This document shows, one piece after another, positions 51,872-59,543 of a DNA stretch of 64,000 bases. Position 1 is the stretch's first letter. Each line of letters begins with the position of its first letter. The translations under genes and the position numbers were made by a program. The stretch spans positions 3,038,001 through 3,102,000 of the forward strand of contig OW818662.1 in the NCBI GenBank assembly GCA_942492915.1, written 5' to 3'. The notes under the pieces were generated by a model. It worked only from the letters and a program-made list of their open reading frames with translations, searched no databases and was not told the DNA's origin. The DNA comes from Turneriella sp942492915. GTDB taxonomy: Bacteria; Spirochaetota; Leptospiria; Turneriellales; Turneriellaceae.

Positions 51872-53719
51872 GTGCGCCGCCCGAAGCAATTATTTCTTTT
51901 GATTGCGCTATTCTTTTTCGTCGGTGCAACCGGCGTACGCGGTGAACCTTCACCACCGGTCGTAAACACGACGAAGATTGTCGGGCTCGATACGCTGCCG
52001 TGGCATTTCTACTGGAAGAAATATATTGCACCGTCAGCATTCGTTTCGAACGCTCCTGAACCCGATTTAGTGCTGCAGCCCGTAAATATCTGGAACGATC
52101 AGCGGCTTGACGGCAAACCAATACCTTCGTTTGGTTATGCAACCTATCGGTTGCTGTTGCATTATGGCACCGGTGGCCAAAGGCTGGGACTCAGAATTTC
52201 TGCCCCGCTGTCGAGCTACCGTCTCTACGTGAACGGCGAAAAACTCATCGAAGAGGGCACGCTGACGCAAAGTGAAGCCGGCTTTAACCCCCGCAGGCGA
52301 TCTGGGCTTTTCTTTTTTACCCCAGCATCAAAGCAAATTGATATCGTGGTTCACGTCGCGAACTTTGCCGTGTATAAAGGCGGCTTAAGAGCCGGTATTG
52401 AGCTGGGACTCGCGAACGACCAGCAGACATATGGAGCCCGCTATCTCGCGATTGATTTATTCTGTGTAGGATTAATCTTTTCTATTATGCTCTATCACTT
52501 CCTGATCTTTTTGCTGGGCCGCAAGAATGTATCGACACTGCTCTTTGTTTTGCTTTCGCTTGACTATTTTTTGCTCGCATTCCTGTTCGGAGAGCAATCG
52601 ATCGTGATTTTCTTGCCTGACTTACCACTGCATTTGCACACGGCCTGGCAGGGCATTTTTTCGTACGTGTTGCCAGCGTTGGTTGTGGAATTCACGGGCC
52701 GCTTGTATCCCGAAACAATTTCGCGGCGAGCGACGAACGCCTTCTGGTTTCTGGGCGTCGCCTGCAGCCTTCTGACAGTATTGCCGCAAATCTATCGCAC
52801 GCAATACAATGTCTATTTCTACGGGGTTGTTGGCGCCCTTGCCGGCGTCGTCACCCTGGCAGGTGCTTTGCGCGCGGCGAAACAAAGACGTCCCGGTGCG
52901 CGACTGCTCGTCGCCGGCGTAATGATCCTTTTTGCGCTCACGTTCTATGCGGTCTATTTATTCGCGACACACCAGGTGGCCGGTAGCTTTCTATCAATCG
53001 GCTTTTCACTTTTTGCGCTCTTTCAATCGGGTTCGCTCGCGCATGCGCACGCCGGCCTTGAACGCCACAATGAAGAGATGCGTCTGCGCCTCGAACGCGG
53101 CCGCAACGCGCTCGAAACCCAGCGCAAGCGCATTGAAGCAAACCTGCACGACAGCCTTGGCGGCAATTTAACCGACATCAAGCTCGGGCTTGAGGCGCTC
53201 GAGAAGCAAGCAAAAGCAAAAGGATTCAGCGAAGACATCAGGCGGCTCGACCATCGGGTAACCGGCACAATAGCATCACTACGCACTGAACTGCTGTTTC
53301 TCGAAGACATGCACCTGGCGATGAAAGATTTTATATCGGGAATTAACCTCATTCTACTGCGGCGCTACCAGATGGCGAAGCGGCCCGTTGATATTTCGGT
53401 CACGCCAATTGCGAGGCAATCGGGCGCCTCTCTCACGCGATCAGGCGCACTGGGTGAAGAAGTTATTCCAGAGCTCTGTCTGATGGTGCAAGAGCTTTGC
53501 AGTAATAGCCTAAAATATTCTGCGGGCACAGCCCGCTGGCATATCGATGCCACACCCACAAGCCTGAGCATCGGCGTGACAGCGAGAACCAAACGGCAAA
53601 AGACCGCGCGCCATGGCCTCGGAAAAGAAACGCTGCGTGAAAGAGCAACGCGTGTGCGCGCTCGCTTCGAAGAGACGGTTGAAGGCGAAATTTACAGCGC
53701 GTTAATTTCTATTCCGTAA
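51872..53719 (+). CDS. 7TMR-DISM membrane sensor histidine kinase
   Basis: A 615-residue sensor kinase from a GTG start. After a signal peptide (residues 1-24) comes a periplasmic jelly-roll-like domain (about 30-185; RLGLRISAPLSSYRLYVNGEKL), resembling 7TMR-DISMED2. Seven transmembrane helices follow (about 190-390), then a coiled-coil linker. The HisKA_3 dimerisation motif is NLHDSLGGNLTDIKLGLE with His426. The ATPase domain is reduced: an N-box-like MVQELCSNSLKYSAG and a terminal GLGKETLRERATRVRARFEE are seen. The DISMED2 domain is known to bind carbohydrate-like ligands in related proteins; the ligand here is unknown. It pairs with the upstream regulator. Confidence 0.9.
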   Translation: MRRPKQLFLLIALFFFVGATGVRGEPSPPVVNTTKIVGLDTLPWHFYWKKYIAPSAFVSNAPEPDLVLQPVNIWNDQRLDGKPIPSFGYATYRLLLHYGTGGQRLGLRISAPLSSYRLYVNGEKLIEEGTLTQSEAGFNPRRRSGLFFFTPASKQIDIVVHVANFAVYKGGLRAGIELGLANDQQTYGARYLAIDLFCVGLIFSIMLYHFLIFLLGRKNVSTLLFVLLSLDYFLLAFLFGEQSIVIFLPDLPLHLHTAWQGIFSYVLPALVVEFTGRLYPETISRRATNAFWFLGVACSLLTVLPQIYRTQYNVYFYGVVGALAGVVTLAGALRAAKQRRPGARLLVAGVMILFALTFYAVYLFATHQVAGSFLSIGFSLFALFQSGSLAHAHAGLERHNEEMRLRLERGRNALETQRKRIEANLHDSLGGNLTDIKLGLEALEKQAKAKGFSEDIRRLDHRVTGTIASLRTELLFLEDMHLAMKDFISGINLILLRRYQMAKRPVDISVTPIARQSGASLTRSGALGEEVIPELCLMVQELCSNSLKYSAGTARWHIDATPTSLSIGVTARTKRQKTARHGLGKETLRERATRVRARFEETVEGEIYSALISIP

Positions 53720-53728
53720 TCGAGACGA

Positions 53729-56700
53729 CTATACTCGCGCCGGCTGCGCAGACGGCGTTGCTTCCATGACGCCGCCGACTTTAAAAAGCGCGTACTTCTC
53801 TTCACCGAGCAATTGGCTGACGTCTTTGAGCAACGCCTTGTCATATTTCACACAGAAACTCGAATGCGCCTTGATCGATTGCAAAGGGCCACCTTCTGCC
53901 TCGCGCCAATAGAGATACACCGGATTATTACCGGAATATTTACGCAGCGTTGTCTTCACCTTACCGATCATCGACTCCAGGTCTGCGGATGTCTTGACGT
54001 TCAGGTACAGATGCAGCGACTTGTCGACGCGCTCACTGAACTTGTCTTCGCTGAGTACCGCTGCCAGAGCATAGTTCATGGTTGTCACTTCTTCTTCGCG
54101 CACTGCCTGCACTCGAATATCAAATATCGCGCAGCTATTTTCGGCCAATTGGTTTTTGACCTGCTCAAACATGTTTTGAAAAATGCGGACTTCGATCTGG
54201 CCGGTTTTATCGGTAACCTTAAGCAGATAGAATGCACCACGCTTTGAAGTGACCGTGCGCAACGCATCGACAACACCCAAAACCGATACCCTGCGCTCTT
54301 TCGAGACTCCATCATCGAGATCGGCGATTTTTGTCAGTCGCATATGTGTCGCCATTTCATCAAAGCGATCGAGCGGGTGCGACGTCAGGTAGAGGCCAAG
54401 GGTCTGCTTTTCTTTAAGCAGCTTTTCTTCTTCTGTGAATTCGGGTGCGTTCTGAATCTGCAGGCGGGCAGCCTCTTCTTCGGTGCCCCCAAACAGCGAT
54501 ACCTGCCCCGATGATTTATCCAGTTGTGCGGATGAAGAAAATTTCAGAATCTCGTCGGCTGCGAGAACAATGGCAGCGCGATTATACCCCAGCGAATCAG
54601 TCGCGCCAGAGAATGCCAGGGCGTCGAGCAGACGCCGGTTCAGCGTTTTCGTATCGAGCGACTCGGCGAAATCTGCGAGTGTTTTGAAGCGGCCGCCCAA
54701 CGTTGCCCTCGCTTCGACTATCGCTTTCGCCGGCGCTTCGCCGAGACCTTTAATACCGAGAAGACCAAAGCGCAGGCGTGTGTTGTCAAGAATGGTAAAG
54801 TAGACGTCTGACTCGTTGACGTCGGGTGGCAGAACTTCGATGCCCATTTCTTTGGCGTGGTTTATATAGCCGATGATCTTGTCGGTGTCGCCGATGTCGG
54901 CATCCATCGATGCCTTAAGAAATTCGATAGTGTAGTTCGTTTTGAGGTAGGCCGTCTGGTAGGTGATGAGCCCATAGGCGGCGGAGTGCGATTTGTTAAA
55001 ACCATATTTCGCAAATTCGGCCATGTTATCGAACAGATCGCTCGACCACTTGTCTGTGAAGGATTTGAGTTTTGCGCCTTCAACAAACTTGGCCTTCATC
55101 TTCGCCATTTCGTCGGCATTCTTCTTGCCCATCGCTTTTCTGAGCGTATCCGCTTCTGCCAGCGTGAAACCACCGACGATCTGCGATGCTAGCATGATCT
55201 GCTCTTGATAGACGAACGTGCCATAGGTATCGCGCAGAATTGGCTCAAGCGAAGCATGCGGGTACTCGAGCTTCATTTCACCGTTCTTTCGCTTCACATA
55301 ACTTTCAGTCATGCCCGATTCGAGTGGCCCGGGCCGGTAGAGCGCGATGATCGCGACAATGTCTTCAAAAGCCTTAGGCTTGGCCTGCATCAGAAGCTTG
55401 GTGATGCCGGTGCTCTCAACCTGAAAGATGCCCCTGGTCTTGCCCTGCGTGAGCAACTGGTATGTTTTCGTATCATCAAGCGGCAGGCGCGACATATCGA
55501 GGTGAATATCATGGCGGCGCGCGATTTCTTGCACGCATGTATTGATAACCGTAAGGTTCTTGAGTCCAAGAAAGTCCATCTTGACGAGGCCAACTTTCGG
55601 CAAAAGCGTCATGTCGTACTGCGTCACAATTGAATCTGTCTTCGAATCTTTTGCGAGCGGCACAATCTCGTCAAGCGGCTGCGGCGCTATCACGACACCA
55701 GCCGCATGTTTTCCCGAGTTGCGCGGCATGCCTTCGAGCGTCTGCGCGATGGCATAGAGCTGCCGCTCTTTATCACCCTGCTCAAAGTATTTCTTGATTT
55801 CGGGGGTTGCAGCTACCGCGTCTTTCAGCGAGATGCCAGGGGTGTCGGGCAGGTTCTTTGAGAGTGCGTTGATGATCTGGTAATCTATACCAAGCACGCG
55901 CGCAACATCTTTGATCACAGCTTTTGCCGACAGGGTACCAAAAGTGATAATCTGCGAGACATGGTCTTCGCCGTACTTATCGACGACGTAGCGAATCACC
56001 TCTTCACGCCGGTCGCGGCAGAAGTCGACGTCGATATCGGGCATTTCTTTGCGCGAAGGGTTCAAGAAGCGTTCGAAGAGCAGGTCGTACTTCAGCGGAT
56101 CGAGATCGGTAATGCCCAGCGAATATGCAACGAGCGAACCAACGGCAGAACCACGGCCGGGCCCCACCGGAATGCCCTGACGCTTTGCGTAATTGATGAA
56201 ATCCGCAACGATGAGAAAATAGCCCTCGAAGCCCATATTCTTGATCACATCGAGTTCATACTGTAGGCGCTCGCGGTGCTTTGCGGACACGTTGCCGTCG
56301 AAACGCCGAGAAAGACCCGCAATCGTTTCGGCGACCAGGTAGTCGCCCAGCGACATCGCTGGCGATACGCCCTCCGTGGCTTCGCCAGCCAAGGTGCCTC
56401 CATGCACCGTTGCAGTCGGAATTTTGAAGTCAGGCAGAAGCGGTGCGCCGAATTCAAATTCAAAATTGCACATGTCTGCGATGAGACCGGTATTGTGAAA
56501 GGCTTCAGGCAGCTCGGGGTAAAGCATTGCCATTTCAGCCGGGGATTTCACGTAGAATTCGTCATTGAACCCAAAATCAAGCGGATCGGTGATCTTCTTG
56601 TTCATCTGAATGCGCAGCATGACCTCTTGGGCCTTCTGGTCTTTGCGCGTTAAGAAGTGCGAATCGTTGGTCAGCGCGAGCGGAATATTCAGCGCTTTCG

Positions 56701-57295
56701 AAATTTCAGCGGCGCCCCGCGCAACTTCGATCTGTTCGGGAATGCCGTGGTTCTGAATCTCAAGAAAGAAGTTGCCCTGACCGAAAATTTCATTGAGGCG
56801 GCCCGAAAGCTCTTTGGCTTTGGGCATGTCTTGCCGGTAGATGAGCCGGTTCACTTCGCCGGCGAGACACGCAGTGAGACCGACGAGCCCTTCTGAGTGC
56901 TGTGCGAGTAATTCGTAATCGATGCGGGGCTTGTAATAGAGGCCTTCGGTATATGCCTTCGATGCCAGCTTGGTCAGGTTTTTGTATCCTGCTTTATTTT
57001 TGGCGAGCAAGATGAGATGGTACGCGCGCCCGTCGACGAGGTCTTCCTGGTTGCGTTTTTCAAATCGGCTGCCAGGTGCGACGTAAGCCTCATAGCCGAT
57101 GATCGGCTTCACGCCTTCTTTTTTGGCAGCTTCGTAGAACTCGATTGCGCCGAACATGTTGCCGTGATCGGTCACAGCAACCGACTTCATGCCGAGCTCT
57201 TTAACTTTTTTGACTAGATCGGTCGGGCGAATGGCGCCGTCGAGCAACGAATACGTCGAATGCAGGTGTAGGTGCGTAAAATCTGAATCTGCCAT
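53729..57295 (-). CDS. dnaE: DNA polymerase III alpha subunit
   Basis: Replicative polymerase subunit, 1,188 residues, the usual length of DnaE1. The N-terminal PHP domain begins FTHLHLHSTYSLLDG and includes VAVTDHGNMFGAIEF. The catalytic palm has GPGRGSAVGSLVAYSLGI and PDIDVDFCRDRREEVIRYV near residue 400 (in parts). YGTFVYQEQIMLASQIVGGF and FNKSHSAAYGLITYQTAYLK (near 730-800) are C-family hallmarks. The C-terminal part contains a helix-hairpin-helix region, an OB fold (VSVLGVVDALRTV) and the tau-binding region. It is transcribed alone on the minus strand. Confidence 0.97.
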   Translation of the reverse strand: MADSDFTHLHLHSTYSLLDGAIRPTDLVKKVKELGMKSVAVTDHGNMFGAIEFYEAAKKEGVKPIIGYEAYVAPGSRFEKRNQEDLVDGRAYHLILLAKNKAGYKNLTKLASKAYTEGLYYKPRIDYELLAQHSEGLVGLTACLAGEVNRLIYRQDMPKAKELSGRLNEIFGQGNFFLEIQNHGIPEQIEVARGAAEISKALNIPLALTNDSHFLTRKDQKAQEVMLRIQMNKKITDPLDFGFNDEFYVKSPAEMAMLYPELPEAFHNTGLIADMCNFEFEFGAPLLPDFKIPTATVHGGTLAGEATEGVSPAMSLGDYLVAETIAGLSRRFDGNVSAKHRERLQYELDVIKNMGFEGYFLIVADFINYAKRQGIPVGPGRGSAVGSLVAYSLGITDLDPLKYDLLFERFLNPSRKEMPDIDVDFCRDRREEVIRYVVDKYGEDHVSQIITFGTLSAKAVIKDVARVLGIDYQIINALSKNLPDTPGISLKDAVAATPEIKKYFEQGDKERQLYAIAQTLEGMPRNSGKHAAGVVIAPQPLDEIVPLAKDSKTDSIVTQYDMTLLPKVGLVKMDFLGLKNLTVINTCVQEIARRHDIHLDMSRLPLDDTKTYQLLTQGKTRGIFQVESTGITKLLMQAKPKAFEDIVAIIALYRPGPLESGMTESYVKRKNGEMKLEYPHASLEPILRDTYGTFVYQEQIMLASQIVGGFTLAEADTLRKAMGKKNADEMAKMKAKFVEGAKLKSFTDKWSSDLFDNMAEFAKYGFNKSHSAAYGLITYQTAYLKTNYTIEFLKASMDADIGDTDKIIGYINHAKEMGIEVLPPDVNESDVYFTILDNTRLRFGLLGIKGLGEAPAKAIVEARATLGGRFKTLADFAESLDTKTLNRRLLDALAFSGATDSLGYNRAAIVLAADEILKFSSSAQLDKSSGQVSLFGGTEEEAARLQIQNAPEFTEEEKLLKEKQTLGLYLTSHPLDRFDEMATHMRLTKIADLDDGVSKERRVSVLGVVDALRTVTSKRGAFYLLKVTDKTGQIEVRIFQNMFEQVKNQLAENSCAIFDIRVQAVREEEVTTMNYALAAVLSEDKFSERVDKSLHLYLNVKTSADLESMIGKVKTTLRKYSGNNPVYLYWREAEGGPLQSIKAHSSFCVKYDKALLKDVSQLLGEEKYALFKVGGVMEATPSAQPARV

Positions 57296-57305
57296 AAAAT
57301 TGTGA

Positions 57306-57341
57306 GCTGCATGGGGTTACCAATTGGTGACCCCATGCAGC
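57306..57341. terminator. 36-bp palindrome between cupin gene and dnaE
   Basis: 18-bp arms pair with one mismatch, centred on CAATTG at 57321-57326. It lies 10 bp upstream of the dnaE ATG and downstream of the cupin gene on the same strand. It may terminate the cupin transcript, but it would also sit in the 5' leader of dnaE. Confidence 0.75.
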
Positions 57342-57427
57342 GATTCCAGAATGGGACATAATGTCAGTTAAAAAACAAAATGCCGCGCTTCTGCTTCAAC
57401 ATGTTGCCAGGAGTAACTTAGCGGGCA

Positions 57428-57447
57428 TTTTCCCTAGTTAGGGAAAA
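57428..57447. terminator. Terminator overlapping the cupin gene stop
   Basis: TTTTCCCTA and TAGGGAAAA arms pair perfectly around two bases; the TAG stop of the cupin gene lies inside the stem. Confidence 0.6.
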
Positions 57448-57829
57448 AACGCCGGTCTTTGCCGTCAAAAGGTGGGTAAAATGACACCGAGAGGATTGAA
57501 AAACCCTGACCCGTATTTTCGGCCCAGTGCAGACTACCCTTTTCGACCCGCAGCTTGTTTCCCAGACTCAAATTAACCGGCATGCCAGCTACGTGCAGCG
57601 TGTTTGAACCCTGTACGAGTTCAACTTCAAAGCTATGGCGATCGTGATAATGAGGCTTTTCACTGCCGTTCATGAGTATAATGTGCGAGCTCTTTTCGTT
57701 ATCGCGATAGACCTCTTTGATGACGAGTGCGGCCTTTTTTTCTTCTGCGGAAAAGAAGCGTTCGGGTGAGGGTTTGTCGCAATAGCTATGGAAAAACACA
57801 GCCAGTGCAAACACCATGGATTTGCGCAT
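57434..57829 (-). CDS. Exported cupin-domain protein
   Basis: A 131-residue protein with an N-terminal signal sequence (MVFALAVFFHSYC; the cysteine may be lipidated). The mature part is a single cupin barrel: KPHYHDRHSFEVELVQGSNT (near residue 60) holds the first metal motif with two histidines and a glutamate, and LRVEKGSLHWAENTG (near residue 95) the second, with one histidine. A metal-dependent or ligand-binding role is likely; the substrate is unknown. It is preceded by a structured element and followed by two palindromes. Confidence 0.72.
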   Translation of the reverse strand: MRKSMVFALAVFFHSYCDKPSPERFFSAEEKKAALVIKEVYRDNEKSSHIILMNGSEKPHYHDRHSFEVELVQGSNTLHVAGMPVNLSLGNKLRVEKGSLHWAENTGQGFSILSVSFYPPFDGKDRRFFPN

Positions 57830-57869
57830 GGCCGGTTATCGGGGAATTTATCGTCCCGTCAAGGGTTGC

Positions 57870-57972
57870 CTAAAAAGTCGCCGTCAGGCGAAAACGCTGC
57901 ATTTGCCGCAGGCAAATACACGCGAAACGGTCTATTCAAGCCGGTGTCCGCCTGAATGCCGCGACTTTTTAG
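57870..57972. repeat. 103-bp nested inverted-repeat element
   Basis: Outer arms CTAAAAAGTCGC (57870-57881) and GCGACTTTTTAG (57961-57972) pair perfectly. Inside, TCAGGCG (57884-57890) pairs with CGCCTGA (57949-57955), and ATTTGCC-GCA-GGCAAAT (57901-57917) forms a hairpin. It fills the gap between the hydroxylase 3' end and the cupin start and may be a MITE-like element, a structured leader or a terminator. Confidence 0.7.
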
Positions 57973-57987
57973 ACGGCCCCGGGAGAG

Positions 57988-58662
57988 TTAAACCGGCTTC
58001 TTGGCGTCGGGGGAAGTCTCGAGGCTCGCTTTACCGCGAAAGATCGTGAAAAAGACGTAATCCCACAGCGGCGAGCTAAGGCCGAAGTTGTACTTGTTTG
58101 TCAGAAAGTGGTGGCGCATGTGGTTTTCTTTAATCTTGCGAAACCATGCAGACTTGAAGTTGAAAAAGTGCGTTGAAAAGTGAATAAAATCGTACGCCAT
58201 ATACGCAGTAATGAAGCCCGCGAAAAGCGGTAGATAGTAGGCACCGCCAACGCTTTCAAACAGAAAGTAGAAGAGTATCGCCAACGGAACGCTGGCGCTG
58301 GGTGGCATCACAAGGCGAGTCGCGTCATTAGGTGCGTCGTGATGAATGCCATGCGAATAGAAATAGATTGCCTTGAACACGCGGTTAGTCTGCGGAATGT
58401 GAAAGAAAAATCGGTGCAGCAGGTATTCCGTCAGGCTCCAGATGAAAACGCCCAGGCCAAAGTAAGCCGGAATCAAGACGGGTTGCAGATTCCCTTGCAT
58501 GAAAGCATAGTACATCGCAATGACGACTACGGGAATATAGACCACAAACGGCGTCGCCGGGTGCACATGCGACAGACGCTCCATCCAATCCCATTTGAAC
58601 ATGCGGATGGTTTCGCTGGTCGCCATGGCCTCTTTAATTGATTTTTTCGCTGTAGTTTGCAT
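57988..58662 (-). CDS. Fatty-acid hydroxylase superfamily membrane protein
   Basis: Integral membrane di-iron oxygenase, 224 residues with four hydrophobic segments. The histidine boxes are LHRFFFHIPQ, SHGIHHDAP, HFSTHFF and NHMRHHF, the HX3-4H / HX2-3HH pattern of the sterol desaturase/fatty-acid 2-hydroxylase family. The order and spacing (about residues 83-200) are close to the FA2H group, which hydroxylates the alpha carbon of acyl chains. The substrate is inferred; a lipid A or membrane-lipid acyl chain is plausible. The ATG at 58662 is the first; an internal ATG (MATSET) 12 codons later is possible. Confidence 0.88.
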   Translation of the reverse strand: MQTTAKKSIKEAMATSETIRMFKWDWMERLSHVHPATPFVVYIPVVVIAMYYAFMQGNLQPVLIPAYFGLGVFIWSLTEYLLHRFFFHIPQTNRVFKAIYFYSHGIHHDAPNDATRLVMPPSASVPLAILFYFLFESVGGAYYLPLFAGFITAYMAYDFIHFSTHFFNFKSAWFRKIKENHMRHHFLTNKYNFGLSSPLWDYVFFTIFRGKASLETSPDAKKPV

Positions 58663-58713
58663 AATGCCTCTTCGCCTTCATGAGAAAGGCGGTGAAGGCT
58701 CAGCCGCGGACGT

Positions 58714-58902
58714 TTGAACACCTCGTCAAGGAGATATGAACTTGCGGTCAGGTGGTTTTCCCAGCAACCTGCCGCCGCCGTACTGGAGTTTTTGGTCGAT
58801 TTAGCATCAATCTTAGCCGCGCAAAACCGAGGCGGTCACCTCGCCGAATTTCTATCCGCGTGGACAGAGTGCCTCAAATCTGCAGCCTTGCCACAACCAT
58901 GA
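58714..58902 (+). CDS. Possible small protein upstream of the coiled-coil gene
   Basis: A 62-codon frame from TTG 58714 reads NTSSRRYELAVRWFSQQPAA then AVLEFLVDLASILAAQNRGG and LAEFLSAWTECLKSAALPQP. Its TGA overlaps the next gene's ATG as ATGA, a typical translational coupling. A good AAGGAGAT ribosome site at about 58728 lies inside, but is followed by an ATG in a different frame (22 codons). I cannot tell whether this is a real gene. It accounts for most of the 236-bp gap here. Confidence 0.3.
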   Translation: MNTSSRRYELAVRWFSQQPAAAVLEFLVDLASILAAQNRGGHLAEFLSAWTECLKSAALPQP

Positions 58903-59543
58903 ACTCGCGCGTGATGCTCGTTGTCTTGCCCTTTGTTTTCGCCCAATGCATCAGCTTCGCGCGCAGCGACCGGTCCCCTGAACAGATCGCTGCCGAACGT
59001 GCGCTGCTCAGCAAAAAAACCGCCCTGCTCGAGCGCGAAAACCAGGTGCTGCGCGACGAGAACCTAGAACTCACACGCCTGAACGACCTGCATAAAGCCG
59101 AGCAGGCAAAAAAGCAAACCGAGCAGTCTGCCGAACTCGAGCGTAAATCGGCACAGCTGAAATCCGCAGAAACGACGATCACGAATCTGAATGAAAAAAT
59201 CGGAATTCTCGAATCTGACAGCGGCGGAAGGATTAAGCAACTCAATACCCTGAACGAACAGCTGGCAAAAAAAAGTGCCGAAGACATTCGCAAGCTGCAA
59301 GACGATCTCGCCCGCGTGCAGCTGGCGGCCGCTCAGGACAAAGAACGGCTCGGCAAAGAAGCCGCCGAGAAAGATTTTAATATGAACAAAGAGCTGCAAG
59401 ATATGCGACAGCGGCTCGCTGAGAAAGTGAAAGAGGCCGACGAGCTTCGCCGGCAGATTGCCGAGCTGCGGCTCATCGAAAGCCGGTTGCAACAAGAACT
59501 GCAAGACGCTCGCAACAAGACAGTCGCCCCCGTAGCAAAATGA
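58899..59543 (+). CDS. Exported coiled-coil protein
   Basis: A 214-residue protein with a signal sequence (VMLVVLPFVFAQC; cysteine near residue 17 could be lipidated). From about residue 27 to 205 it is a nearly continuous coiled coil with Leu, Glu, Lys, Arg and Gln in heptad spacing, for example LLERENQVLRDENLELTRLND and LQDDLARVQLAAAQDKERLG. There is no enzymatic domain. The longer upstream frame from 58752 is rejected because the signal sequence starts at this ATG. It overlaps the downstream gene by 4 bp, so the product probably works with the nucleotidase-like barrel protein in the envelope. Confidence 0.75.
   Translation: MNSRVMLVVLPFVFAQCISFARSDRSPEQIAAERALLSKKTALLERENQVLRDENLELTRLNDLHKAEQAKKQTEQSAELERKSAQLKSAETTITNLNEKIGILESDSGGRIKQLNTLNEQLAKKSAEDIRKLQDDLARVQLAAAQDKERLGKEAAEKDFNMNKELQDMRQRLAEKVKEADELRRQIAELRLIESRLQQELQDARNKTVAPVAK

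Noticed and set aside
58663..58898. Intergenic region searched for tRNA or a small RNA
   Set aside because: No cloverleaf or T-loop sequence (GGTTCRA) is present; only the weak small frame was found.
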